A stretch of 64,000 bases of DNA from AP-15 sp963716115 (lineage in GTDB: Bacteria; Pseudomonadota; Alphaproteobacteria; ATCC43930; CGMCC-115725): NCBI GenBank assembly GCA_963716115.1, contig CAVQSZ010000037.1, forward strand, positions 62,001-126,000, written 5' to 3'. The notes under the pieces were generated by a model. It was not told the origin of the DNA. It saw only the letters and a list, made by a program, of their open reading frames with translations, and searched no databases. Positions within the stretch are counted from its first letter, which is position 1. The number at the start of each line of letters is the position of its first letter. A program made the translations under genes and the position numbers. This document shows positions 44,841 to 54,233 of this stretch, one piece after another.

Positions 44841-45882
44841 GTCACACGCTCGGCGACCAAGCCCAATAGCGGCGCGACGGCCATATTCGCGGCCATTGTG
44901 CTGCTCGCCGCGGCGGCGGGGCGTCCGGCAGCGGCGCAGTCCGTCCATGGCAACGCCGATCTGATCGGCAATCCGGGACTGATCAATTCGATCCTGGCGA
45001 CCCCGAACCGGAAGACGCCGGTCCCGCAGGACAACGATTTCGCCACCGCCCCCGGCGTCGAGCAGCCGACGCCCGCGCCGCGGTTCACGCTCAACGCCCT
45101 GGCGCCGCTGTTTCTGAACTCCAACCCCTTGTTCCGCAGCTCGGGCGGGACCGCGGCGTTGAGCGGAACCCCGGTGGTGCGCCTCGGCTGGGCGAGCCAG
45201 CTGTTCGATCAGCCCGATCCGGTTTTCCGGCGCCGCCGGCCTCGAATGGGAGAGGTTCGCCAATCAAAGCAATGCCGACATCGACTACTTCCGCACTTCG
45301 GCGCGGCTGCAATACACGCCGCCCGGCGACGATCAGGGGTTCTCGCCGTTCCTGGCCTACGTCCCGAGGATGGATTTCGATCCGACGCTGGCGCACAATT
45401 TCGCCACCCGCCAGGACCTCAACCTCGGCGTCGACAAGGTGTTCAATTTCGACGGCGCCTTCAACCGGCTGTCAGCCTCGCCCGACAGCGGGTCGGCAGC
45501 GGTCTGGTCGTTCGGCTTCGCCGCCGGCGGCCAGCGGCGGTTTCGCAGCCCCGCGCCGCAGTCCTACGCGCTGTTCCTCAGTCCCTCGGCGGCCTGGGTC
45601 ATCTCGGACGAGTGGAACGCCAGCTTCTCGGCGATGACGACGCAGCGGTGGTTCGACACCACCAACACGGTCGGCCGCCGCGACCTGACCATCGAGCCGA
45701 CCGCCATTCTCGAATACGTCGTTCCGAGCCGCTGGGTCGGCGGCGAGAACACGGCGCGGGCGCTGGGCAGCCCCGCCGTCGACTTTCTGGTCTTGTTCGA
45801 GCGCAACTGGTCGAACGTCTCGGGCGGCAGCTACAGCCAGTGGCTCGCCGGCCTGGTGCTCAAGACCGGCTGGCGCTTTTAG
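44841..45882 (+). CDS. Exported outer-membrane-type protein, frameshifted, start unclear
   Basis: Joined, about 340 residues. A signal-peptide-like segment (ATAIFAAIVLLAAAAGRPAAAQS) precedes a region rich in aromatic beta-type strands ending in a terminal Phe (KTGWRF), as in outer-membrane beta-barrels. An extra base near 45227 (after QPDPVF) splits it; the second frame has its own ATG at 45370. No ATG with a ribosome site precedes the signal, because the upstream frame is repeat-derived; the start given here is only the first codon past the repeat and signals uncertainty. I do not recognise the family. It lies 2 bp before the AbgT-type transporter gene, suggesting joint expression. Confidence 0.6.
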
Positions 45883-45884
45883 CC

Positions 45885-47452
45885 ATGAGCGAGCCCAGCC
45901 GCGCAGGACCGCCGATCGTCCTCGTCGAAACGCAAAAGACGGCGCTGCAAAGGCTGCTCGACATCGTCGAGACGGTCGGCAACAAGGTCCCGCATCCGGC
46001 GGTGATCTTCTTCATCCTCTCCGGCCTGGTGATCGTGCTGTCGCACGTCTTCTACTTGTTGGGGACGAGCGTCGAGTACGAGGTGGTCAACCCGCAGACG
46101 CATCAGGTCGAGCACGCGACCGCCACCGTCAACAGCCTGCTGAGCGGCGACGGCATCCGCTTCATGCTGACCTCGATGGTGCGCAACTTCGTGAATTTCG
46201 GCCCGGTCGGCATCATCCTGGTGGTCATGGTCGGGGTCGGGCTGGCCGAGCAGGCGGGCCTGATGACGGCGCTGATCAAAAAGATCGTGCAGGTCACGCC
46301 GCGCCGGGCCGCGACCGGGATCCTGGTGACCCTGGGCGTGTTGTCGAGCATCGCCTCCGACGCCGGCTATCTCGTCCTGATCCCGCTCGGCGCCGGGGCC
46401 TTCCTCAGCCTCGGCCGGCATCCGCTGGCCGGGCTGGCGGCGGCGTTCGCCGGGGTCGCCGCCGCCTTCGGCGTCAATTTTCTGATCGTGCCGATCGACC
46501 CGATCCTGACCGAGATCACCAACGATGCGATCCATCTGCTGAACCCGACGCTACTCGATCGACCTGACCGCGAACTTCTATTTTTCGGCGGTGTCGAGCC
46601 TGGTGCTGATCGTCGTCTGCACGATAATCACCGATCGGGTCGTCGAGCCGCGGCTCGGCGCCTATCGCGGCGACATGCAGGCCGAAAGCGGCGCGGGGGT
46701 GACGGCGGAGGAGGCGAGGGGGCTCAGGCTGGCGCTCTATGCGCTCGTTGCGAGCGTCGTCGTCATTGCCCTTCTGACGTTTCCGCCGGGCGCGCCGCTG
46801 CGCAATCGGGAAACCGGGGCGATCGTCGGCGACTCGCCCTTCATGAGCAGCCTGATCGTGCAGATCATGCTGGTGTTTCTGGCGATCGGCGCGGCCTACG
46901 GCATCGGCGCCAGGACCATCACCAGCATCGCCGACGGCATCGCTGCCGTCACCAAGACCTTCGCCGGGGTCAGCGGGCTCATCTTTCTGCTGTTCGTGAT
47001 CAGCCAGTTTCTCGCCTATTTCACCTACAGCAACATGGCGACCATCGTCGCGGTGAATTTGGGCGACGCCCTGGAGCACGCCAATCTCGGCACGATCCCG
47101 TTGATGCTGGGGTTCATCACGGTGACCGGCCTCGTCGGCATGCTGATCGTCGGCGCGATCCCGAAATGGGCGCTGCTGGCGCCGATCTTCGTGCCGCTTG
47201 TTCATGAAGCTCGGGGTCGCCCCCGAAGCCGTCCTGGCAGCCTACCGGGTCGGCGATTCGCCGCCCAACGTCATCACCCCGCTGATGCCCTATTTTGCGC
47301 TGATCGTCGTCTTCGCCCAGCGCTACGACAAGAACGCGGGCGTCGGGACCGTGGTGGCGATGATGCTGCCCTACGCGGTGGCGGTGTCGGTCGTGTGGAT
47401 CGTGCTGTTCATGGCCTGGGAGCTGCTCGGGCTGCCGTTCGGACCCGGCTGA
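45885..47452 (+). CDS. AbgT family transporter (p-aminobenzoyl-glutamate type), two frameshifts
   Basis: Joined, a protein of about 521 residues with about eleven to thirteen helices. The opening (LLDIVETVGNKVPHPAVIFFILSGLVIVLS), SMVRNFVNFGPVGIILVVMVGVGLAEQAGL and IASDAGYLVLIPLGA are AbgT hallmarks. Known members move aminobenzoyl-glutamate or act as antimetabolite exporters. One extra base near 46551 and another near 47198 break the frame into three pieces, and each junction restores a perfect family match. The ATG at 45885 lies 2 bp after the upstream gene. Confidence 0.9.
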
Positions 47453-47459
47453 CCCGGCG

Positions 47460-48491
47460 TCATCCGCTGTCTTTTTTGTCGACGCCGCCGCCCGCCGACA
47501 GCAGCGCCGCGATCGGGCCGGCGGCCGGGTGGCGGGCGCACAGGGTGACCAGCGCGATCAGGATCGGCACGCCGATAAAGGCGCCGGCGATGCCCCACAA
47601 CAGCCCCCAGAAAAAAACCGCGAACAGCACCATGAACGGCGAGATCGAAACCGCCCTTCCGGCGAGCCGGGGCTCGATATAGCTGCCGATGAAGAACTGC
47701 ACGAGGTTGAGGCCGATGAACACGAAGAGGGCGGAGGACAGCGATTCGAATTGCGCCGCCGCGAACAGGGTCGGCAGCAGGGTGGCGACGAACGAGCCGA
47801 TGAACGGCAGGAAATTGAGGACAAAGGCGAGCACGCCCCACTCGCGGGTCAGGTCGAGCCCGAATGCGGCGGCGAAAGCCCAAAAGCCGAGCCCGGTCAG
47901 CACGCTCATCGCAAAGCGGACCAGCATGTAGGTCTGCAGCCGGGACGCGATCTCGGCCATCGTCGCGCCGATGTCGCCGCTGCCGATGCCGCGCAGGCGC
48001 CGGCCGACCGGCTCGACCTCGAGCAGCCCCAGGATGACGAAGACGAAGGTCACGACGGCAAAGCCGAGGACGCTCTGCAGGCTGCCGCCGACCGCGCGCA
48101 GGATCTGCACCAGCCACAAGACGTTGACCTGCTCGGCGAAGAGCTCGGCGGCGTAGAGGCCGCGCTGCTCCAACAGATCGGCCGCGTGCATATAGAGGCC
48201 CTGGAGCCGGGCGGCGTTGGCGATCACCCAATTGGCAACGTCGCCGAACGCCCAGAAGACCAGCCAGCCGGCGCCGCCGATGACGAGGAGGGCGACGGCG
48301 AGGGTGACGACGAGCGCCAGGAGCGCCGGCAGAAACCTCCGCAGCCGCCGCTGCAGCGGCCACACCAGCGCGATGATGAAGAGGGCGAAGGCGACCGGCG
48401 TCATCACGCCGCGCGCCGCCCACAGCGCCGCCAGGATCAGGACCGCGGCGCAGATCACCGCCGCGAGGCGCAGCGTGCGGTCGCCCGCCAT
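47460..48491 (-). CDS. AI-2E family transporter (PerM-like permease)
   Basis: A 343-residue membrane protein of the AI-2E transporter/PerM family, with two N-terminal helices (LRLAAVICAAVLILAALWAARG...), a helical loop region and a C-terminal group. The late block GSYIEPRLAGRAVSISPFMVLFAVFFWGLLWGIAGAFIGVPIL is the family signature. The ATG at 48491 lies 1 bp after the stop of the antiporter gene upstream, so it is the last gene of that operon. Some members are Na+(Li+)/H+ antiporters, which would fit the Mrp neighbours better than quorum-signal export. Confidence 0.88.
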   Translation of the reverse strand: MAGDRTLRLAAVICAAVLILAALWAARGVMTPVAFALFIIALVWPLQRRLRRFLPALLALVVTLAVALLVIGGAGWLVFWAFGDVANWVIANAARLQGLYMHAADLLEQRGLYAAELFAEQVNVLWLVQILRAVGGSLQSVLGFAVVTFVFVILGLLEVEPVGRRLRGIGSGDIGATMAEIASRLQTYMLVRFAMSVLTGLGFWAFAAAFGLDLTREWGVLAFVLNFLPFIGSFVATLLPTLFAAAQFESLSSALFVFIGLNLVQFFIGSYIEPRLAGRAVSISPFMVLFAVFFWGLLWGIAGAFIGVPILIALVTLCARHPAAGPIAALLSAGGGVDKKDSG

Positions 48492-48492
48492 G

Positions 48493-50102
48493 TCAACGCC
48501 ACGCCAGCATCGCGGCGCCCAGAGCAATCGCTGTCGTCAGCAGCGACAGGCTCGCCACCGGCCACCGGCGCAGCCAGAAATCGGCGCGCTCGATCGCCGC
48601 GCCCCATTTGGCGGTGGCGCGCACCGCCCGTTCGCCGGCGACCACGATGTCCCCCGCCGGCAGGCGCGGCAGCCTCCCGCCCCAGCGCCACAGCCCGGCC
48701 GCCAGCACGGCGCCCAGCAGAACCGGCCACAGCGCCGCCCACAGCGCTGCGGGCGCCAACGCATCTGCCGCCGGGTAGAGAGCCCACGGCGCCGCGACCG
48801 AGGCGAAGGCCATGGCGAGCCAGGGCCAGGCGAGGCCGCTCGGGGCGCTCTCCGGCGCGGCCTTCGATATCGCCCGAGGCGGCGCAGAAAATGCAGCATC
48901 AAGAGGGTGCTGCCGGCCGCCGCCACCGCCGCCAGCGTGCCGACAAGGCCCTCGCCGAGCGGCGCTTTGACCGCGAGCTTTGCCAAGGCGCCGCCGGTCA
49001 GCGGCAGCCCGCCGAGGCCCAGCGCCAGCACCGCCGCCGGCAGCAGCACCGTCCACCGGCGCGGTCGGCTCGCGGCGGCGACGCCGATCGCGAGAAACAG
49101 CGCGCCTTTGACCAGCACGTGCTGCGCCGCGTAGAAGCCGGCCCCCCAGGCGGCGCCGGTGTCGCCGGCGGCGAGCCCCATGCCGAGCACGGCCGCGATC
49201 AGCCCCATCTGGCTGACGCTCGAATAGGCCAGCACCGTCTTCGGGTTCTGCTGCGTGATCCCGACCGCGACCCCGTAGAAGGCCGAGAGCATCCCGACCG
49301 CCGCCAGCGCCTCGCCCCAGCCCGGCATCGCCGTGCCGAGCGGCAGAAAGCGGATCAACCCGATCACCCCGGCCTTGACCGCCGCCCCGCTCAGCGCCGC
49401 CGCCGCCGGGATCGGCGCCGCGGCATAGGCGAGCGGCATCCACACATGTCCCGGCGCAAGCCCGATCTTCAGCCCGAAGCCCAAGAGCAGCAGCGCCAGC
49501 GCCGCATTTCGCCAGGGCGAGGCGGCCAGACCCGCGACGGCGTCGCCGATCAACAGGCTGCCGTCCGGCGCGGCCTCGGCCATGAACACGAACGCCATCA
49601 ACAAGAACGCCTCGCCCAGCACGGCAAGCGCCAGATAGACGGTCCCGGCCCGCCGTCCGTCCGCCCCGCCGTCATGCACGATAAGGCCCCAGGCCGCGAG
49701 GCTGACCACCGAATAAGTCAAATAGAAGCTCACCAAATCGGCGGCCATAAAGACGCCGAGGCTGCCCGAGAGGGTCAGCAGCCACCACTCGGCAAAGCGT
49801 CCGGCTCGCGGATCGCCGCGCAAATACGTCGCGGCATAGGCGCCGGCGGCGATCCACAGCAATGCCGCGGCCCCGAGCAGCATCGCCCCCGGCGCGTCGA
49901 GCGTCAGGCTCATCCGCAGCGGCGGCGGGAACAGCACCAGCGGCGCGCCGCCGGGGGCCAGCAGCGCCGCTGCGAGCGCCGGCATCGGCGCCAACGCCAG
50001 CAGCGCCGGCATGCGCTCCCTGAGACGCCGGGACAGACAGGCCGCCAGCATCGCCAGCGGCGTCAGGAGCGCGGCGGCGAGCAGCGCATCGGCGCCGATC
50101 AT
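48493..50102 (-). CDS. Proton antiporter-like membrane subunit (second MnhD/ND-type), frameshifted
   Basis: A complex I ND2/4/5-like antiporter subunit of about 535 residues. The conserved KIGLAPGHVWMPLAYAAAPIPAAAALSG block holds the proton-path Lys and the broken helix; LAYSSVSQMGLIAAVLGMG and AAQHVLVKGALFLAIG follow. The ATG at 50102 fits a membrane start; the frame is open to 50174. Near 48878 the frame changes in a way that looks like one missing base; the second frame keeps membrane-protein character to the TGA at 48493. It pairs with the MnhD-type gene just upstream. Confidence 0.85.
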
Positions 50103-50148
50103 CGCCGCAAATTCCGCGCCGAAGGGTGACGCCGACAGCCGACCGCAG

Positions 50149-51655
50149 TCATTTGATGCCCGCCAAAGCCGCATCCGGACGGCCGATCAGCAGGAGCTCC
50201 GAGGGGTGGAGCGGCACAAAGCCGAGCAGCACCGCACCGAGCGCCAGCGCCAACACGATGGCCTGCCGGCTCCGAGGTATCTGCGACAGCAAGGTCAACG
50301 GCTCGCTCGGATCGGCGAGCGCGCGGGCGAGCACCAGGAGCACATAGCCGCCGGCCAGCAGCCCACCGAGCAGGATGACCACCGCCCACCACCACTGGCC
50401 CTCTCCGACCGCCGCCGTCAGCAGCATGGCCTTCGCGGTAAAGCCGCCGCTCGGCGGCAGGCCCATCAGCGACAGCCCGCCCAGCGCGAAGGCGAACACC
50501 GCGATCGGCAGCGCCCGCCCGATCCCCGCGAGCCCGCCGATCCGGTCGTGCCCGAGCGCCTCGGCGATCAGCCCCGCCGCCATGAACATGGCGGCCTTGG
50601 CGAAGGCGTGGGAGACCGCCTGAAGAATGCCGCCGGTCCAGGCGGCAGCGCTCCACGGCCGCCCCGTCTGGAGACCCCCGGCGAGCGGGAACATCAGGAA
50701 CAGATAGCCGATCTGCGCCACCGTCGAGTAGGCGATCAAGAGCTTGAGCCGCGCCTGCCGCAGCGCCACCACGCTGCCGAAGACGATGGCCGCGGCGCCC
50801 ATGACGCCGAGCAGCTGCGCCGCCATCCGCTCGGCCAGCCCCGGCATCACGTCGAACCACAGCCGAACGACGAGAAAGAACGGCGCCTTGACGACGAGCC
50901 CCGACAGGATGGCGCTGGCCGGGGCCGGGGCGCCGGCATGGGCGGGCGGCAGCCACAGATGCAACGGGTAGAGCGCCGCCTTGGCCAGGAGCCCCGCGGT
51001 CATCAGCGCGATCGCCGCCCAGGCGACCGGCTCCGGCCGGATGCGGCCGGACAACAGGACGATATCGAGCGTCCCATAGGCGCCGTAAAGGAGCGCTGCG
51101 CCGAGCAGATAGAGGATCGAGCCGAGCAGCGCGAAGAGCAGGTAGCGCAGCGCCGCCGCCGATCGTCTCGGCCTTGCCGTCGAGCGACACCAGCGGCACC
51201 GCGGCGAAGGTCAGCAGCTCGAGGGCGACATAGAGGTTGAACAGATCGCCGCCGAGGAAAACCGCGTTCAGCGCCCCCCAGACCGCCGGCAGCAATGTCC
51301 AGAACACCAGCGGCGCCCGCGCCTCCTTTCCCCGCGCGGTCGAAAACTGCGTCCGCGCGAAGAGCCCGATGCCGCAGACCAGCACCGCCGCGGTCACCAG
51401 CATCGCCGCCGACAGCCCGTCCGCCCGCAGCGCCACCCCGAGCGGCGGCGCCCAGCCGCCGACCAGATATTGCAGCGGCTTCCCGGCGCGCCAGACGCCG
51501 ACGGCGATGGCGATCGCAACGCCGAGCCCGGCCGGCATCAGCACGAAGGCGACGCGCTGCGCATGCCGGCCGCCGAGCAGCAGCGACAGCAGCACGCCGG
51601 CGGCCGGCGCCATGACCGCGACAACGAGCAGAAATCCGCCAGGCGTGGTCGCCAT
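50149..51655 (-). CDS. mnhD: Na+/H+ antiporter subunit D (MnhD/MrpD), frameshifted
   Basis: A Mrp-type antiporter core subunit of about 501 residues joined. The first part (MATTPGGFLLVVAVMAPAAGVLLSLLLGG..., NAVFLGGDLFNLYVALELLTFAAVPLVSL) and second part (AKAALYPLHLWLPPAHAGAPAPASAILSG, LIAYSTVAQIGYLFLMFPL) are ND-type signatures with the key Lys residues. One extra base near 51163 (in the KAETI-AAALRYLL junction) separates them; the second piece has a false start at 51054. The ATG overlaps the mnhC stop by 1 bp (TGATG). It works in the membrane as part of the Mrp complex. Confidence 0.9.
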
Positions 51656-51972
51656 CAGCGGCGGGGGTCGTCCGAGCCCAGCGCGGCGCGTCCGGTCTCC
51701 TCGAAGAGCCGCAGCAGCAGCGCGACCGCCAGCGCCGTCGCCGCGAAGGCGACGACGATGCCGGTGATGACCAATGCCTGCGGCACCGGGTCGCCGCCGA
51801 GCCCGGCCGCGGCGCCGCGCCGCGCGACCACCCCGAACAGCAGAAAGACGCCGCCGCCGATCAGGTTGAAGGCAAGGATCTTGCGCAGCGGCTGCGGCTG
51901 CACGATCAGCCCGTAGAGCCCGATCCCGACCAGTGCCGCGCCGCACAATCCGTAGAGGGCCGCGCCGCTCAC
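51655..51972 (-). CDS. mnhC: Na+/H+ antiporter subunit C (MnhC/NuoK-like)
   Basis: A 105-residue protein with three helices, the NuoK-like fold: ALYGLCGAALVGIGLYGLIVQPQPLRKILAFNLIGGGVFLLFG, then DPVPQALVITGIVVAFAATALAVALLLRLFEETGR. It starts with a GTG at 51972 that overlaps the TGA of the gene upstream (GTGA), and its TGA overlaps the mnhD ATG. Length and motifs match the family. The frame continues upstream without a sensible start, which hides it in simple scans. Confidence 0.9.
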   Translation of the reverse strand: MSGAALYGLCGAALVGIGLYGLIVQPQPLRKILAFNLIGGGVFLLFGVVARRGAAAGLGGDPVPQALVITGIVVAFAATALAVALLLRLFEETGRAALGSDDPRR

Positions 51973-52916
51973 GGCTCCGCCGTCCGCCCCGGCGGCCCCG
52001 CCACCAGCAGCGCCAGCATTGTCGCGATCGACAAGGTCAGCGGGATTTCGATCACCAGGATCAAGAGCTTGGCGTAGCGCTCGGGATAGGCGAGAAAGCC
52101 GCCGGCGATCGCAAAGCCGGCGAGCCCGACCGCGAGGAACACCGCCGGCCCGACGACCAGCAGGAGGCGAAGCCGGCGCCGGCCGATTGCGGGCGCCTCG
52201 ACGAGCCCGGCGATCATCGCCAGCACCCACATCGCGGCGAGGATCGTCGCTCCCTGAAACTCGCCGCCGGGCGCTTCCGACCCGATCCAGAAGATGTGGA
52301 TGCCGACCAGGATGCCGAAGGGCGGCAGCAGCCGCCCGAGAAATTCGAGCACGCCGTCGGGGCTCCGGCCCGGCTGCAACACCGGCCGGCCGCCCCAGAA
52401 GCGGTCGGGCGCCAGCGACCAGACGCCGACCAGCGCCAGCAGCAGCACCACGACTTCAAGGAGCGTGTCGATCGCCCGATAAGCCATCAGCACGGCGGTG
52501 ACCGGGTTGCCGAGGCCGGTCGCCGCGAAGCCCGCCATCGCCTGCGGGGCGAGGCTCGGCGCCGGCTCGGGCAGCAGCAGCACGACGGCCGCGAGCCCGG
52601 CCGCGACCAGCGCGCAGAGCGCCCCTGCCGCGAGGCGCAAGGCGGCGCCCGGCCGTTCGGCCTCGGCCGCCGCCTCGGCGCCGCGCAGCCGGGCGCAGGC
52701 GCCGACCAGCAGGCCGCCGGTCACCCCACTGCCGATCGCCGCTTCGGTCAACGCCACGTCGGGTGCGGCGAGCCGCACCCAGGCGAGCGCCAGCAAGAGC
52801 CCGAAGGCGACAAAGCCGACAACCGCGGCAAAGGCATCGCGCGCGGCGGCGGTCCACAGCGCGACGGCGAGGACGGCGAGGCCGAGCCCCGCGTCCAAAG
52901 CCAAATCGAGGGTCAT
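51969..52916 (-). CDS. Fused DUF4040 (MrpA C-terminal/MbhD-like) and MnhB subunit
   Basis: A 315-residue membrane protein. The first part (DLALDAGLGLAVLAVALWTAAARDAFAAVVGFVAFGLLLALAWVRLAAPDVALTEAAIG) is the DUF4040/MbhD unit equivalent to the C-terminal part of MrpA. The second (VLEFLGRLLPPFGILVGIHIFWIGSEAPGGEFQGATILAAMWVLAMIAG) is MnhB. The ATG at 52916 begins the membrane region; the earlier frame is repeat-derived. It lies 258 bp after mnhG. It stands in for the mrpA C-terminus and mrpB in this compact Mrp set. Confidence 0.88.
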   Translation of the reverse strand: MTLDLALDAGLGLAVLAVALWTAAARDAFAAVVGFVAFGLLLALAWVRLAAPDVALTEAAIGSGVTGGLLVGACARLRGAEAAAEAERPGAALRLAAGALCALVAAGLAAVVLLLPEPAPSLAPQAMAGFAATGLGNPVTAVLMAYRAIDTLLEVVVLLLALVGVWSLAPDRFWGGRPVLQPGRSPDGVLEFLGRLLPPFGILVGIHIFWIGSEAPGGEFQGATILAAMWVLAMIAGLVEAPAIGRRRLRLLLVVGPAVFLAVGLAGFAIAGGFLAYPERYAKLLILVIEIPLTLSIATMLALLVAGPPGRTAEP

Positions 52917-53015
52917 GCCGGCGGCCCCGCCTCGATCGTCATGCCCGGCCTCGAGCCACCGCTGTCCGGTTCGCGAAATCTGGTGTGGAGTTGGCTGCCA
53001 GACCTCAACCACCGC

Positions 53016-53104
53016 TCGTCATGCCCGTGCTTGTCACGGGCATCCACGCCTTCCCGCGCCCCGGCTAGGTCCGTGGATGGCCGGAACAAGTCCGGCCATG
53101 ACAA
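53016..53104. repeat. Intergenic palindromic repeats (CGTCATGCCCG and GGCCGGAACAAGTCCGGCC types)
   Basis: CATGCCCGTGCTTGTCACGGGCAT and TGGCCGGAACAAGTCCGGCCA are two perfect hairpins inside the 258-bp gap between mnhG and the DUF4040/MnhB gene. They could weaken read-through between the two halves of the Mrp operon. Confidence 0.75.
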
Positions 53105-53174
53105 TCTTTGGTTGTGGTAATGATACATCGGTACGTATTTTCCACTCTACCAACCTGAACCGGACAGCCGTGGG

Positions 53175-53498
53175 TCACGCCCGGCCATGACGCGATTCAT
53201 CTTCTGCGGGCATCTGGACACCGGGGCGCACGGCGCGCGCGATCAGCTGGGCGACCATGGCCCCGGCGAAGAGCGTCAGGAGCCAGGCGGCGACGAGCTT
53301 CAGCGCGGCGAACGATCCGTCCGCCTGAACGGCGAGGCCGAGCACGATCAGGCCGAGCCCGAGGTTGTCGGCCTTGGTCAGCGCGTGCAGCCGGCTCAGC
53401 GCATCAGGGAAGCGCAGCAGCCCGACCGTGCCGGCGAGGAAAAAGAAGGCGCCGGCCGAGACCGCGAGGATCGTCACGCCGTCGAGCACGAGGCTCAT
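53175..53498 (-). CDS. mnhG: Na+/H+ antiporter subunit G (MnhG)
   Basis: A 107-residue three-helix protein. The FFFLAGTVGLLRFPDALSRLHALTKADNLGLGLIVLG block is the PhaG_MnhG_YufB signature. The ATG at 53498 overlaps the mnhF TGA (ATGA). It ends 258 bp before the next Mrp gene, with repeats between. Length is typical. Confidence 0.93.
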   Translation of the reverse strand: MSLVLDGVTILAVSAGAFFFLAGTVGLLRFPDALSRLHALTKADNLGLGLIVLGLAVQADGSFAALKLVAAWLLTLFAGAMVAQLIARAVRPGVQMPAEDESRHGRA

Positions 53499-53761
53499 GA
53501 CCCGGCGCCTTTGACGAAAGCGATGGTGACGAAAGCGACGGTGACGAAGGCCGCGAGCAGCGCCAGGACCAGCGCGACATCGACCGCGGCCGGCATCCGC
53601 ATCGCCTGCGCCAGCAGCAGGAGCGCGGCGATGCCGCCTGTGCCGAGGAGCTGCGCCGCCATGATCCGGTCGGCCTCGCCCGGACCGCGCAGGATGCGGA
53701 CCAGCCCCAGCGCCACCGTCGCCAGCACGAAGGCCGCGGCGGCGAGCAGGAATTCAGCCAT
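53495..53761 (-). CDS. mnhF: Na+/H+ antiporter subunit F (MnhF)
   Basis: An 88-residue three-helix protein with the family core ATVALGLVRILRGPGEADRIMAAQLLGTGGIAALLLLA. The ATG at 53761 lies 8 bp inside the end of mnhE. It is part of the Mrp membrane arm. Confidence 0.92.
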   Translation of the reverse strand: MAEFLLAAAAFVLATVALGLVRILRGPGEADRIMAAQLLGTGGIAALLLLAQAMRMPAAVDVALVLALLAAFVTVAFVTIAFVKGAGS

Positions 53762-54233
53762 CTGCGATGACCCGGACGAAGAGCGCTTCCTCGGCCGCGA
53801 GCTGCGCCGCCACCGGCTGCCCGACATCGAGGCAGTGGATCAGGAGGCCGCCGCTTGCATCCGTCCCGGTCGGCACCGTGCCCGGCAGCAGGCTCATCAG
53901 CCCGGCGAAGGCGTGGCGCGCCGGCCCCTCGGGCAGGCCCACCGGATAGACGACAAAACCGGGGCGCAGCGGCAGGCGGGGATCGAGCGCGCGCCGCGCG
54001 ACATCCGCCCCGGCGATTACCGACTGGCTCAGGAAGCGCCACACGAGCCGCGCCAGGGGGACAGGCCGCAGACGCCCGCCCGCCGGCGGCAGCAGGCGCA
54101 GGCTCGCCCAAGTCGCCGCCGCCGCCGCAACAACGCCGGCCGCGAGCCCCGCTGCGTCGCCGCCCGAAAGCATCGCCCAAAGAACGAGGAACCCGGTCCC
54201 CCGCACCGCCGCGGACCGCAACAGGCCCGCCAT
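53754..54233 (-). CDS. mnhE: Na+/H+ antiporter subunit E (MnhE)
   Basis: A 159-residue MnhE/MrpE protein with two N-terminal helices and the cytosolic domain showing RFLSQSVIAGADVARRALDPRLPLRPGFVVYP and LLPGTVPTGTDASGGLLIHCLD. The ATG overlaps the stop of the RND pump gene (TGATG), so efflux pump and antiporter are translated from one message. CTCCTG precedes the start. Confidence 0.93.
   Translation of the reverse strand: MAGLLRSAAVRGTGFLVLWAMLSGGDAAGLAAGVVAAAAATWASLRLLPPAGGRLRPVPLARLVWRFLSQSVIAGADVARRALDPRLPLRPGFVVYPVGLPEGPARHAFAGLMSLLPGTVPTGTDASGGLLIHCLDVGQPVAAQLAAEEALFVRVIADG

Noticed and set aside
44631..47207. One 858-codon frame appearing to fuse the outer-membrane protein to the AbgT transporter
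   Set aside because: The apparent fusion arises because one-base insertions leave both genes partly in the same frame. The outer-membrane protein ends at a TAG at 45882 in its own frame and the transporter has its own ATG at 45885.
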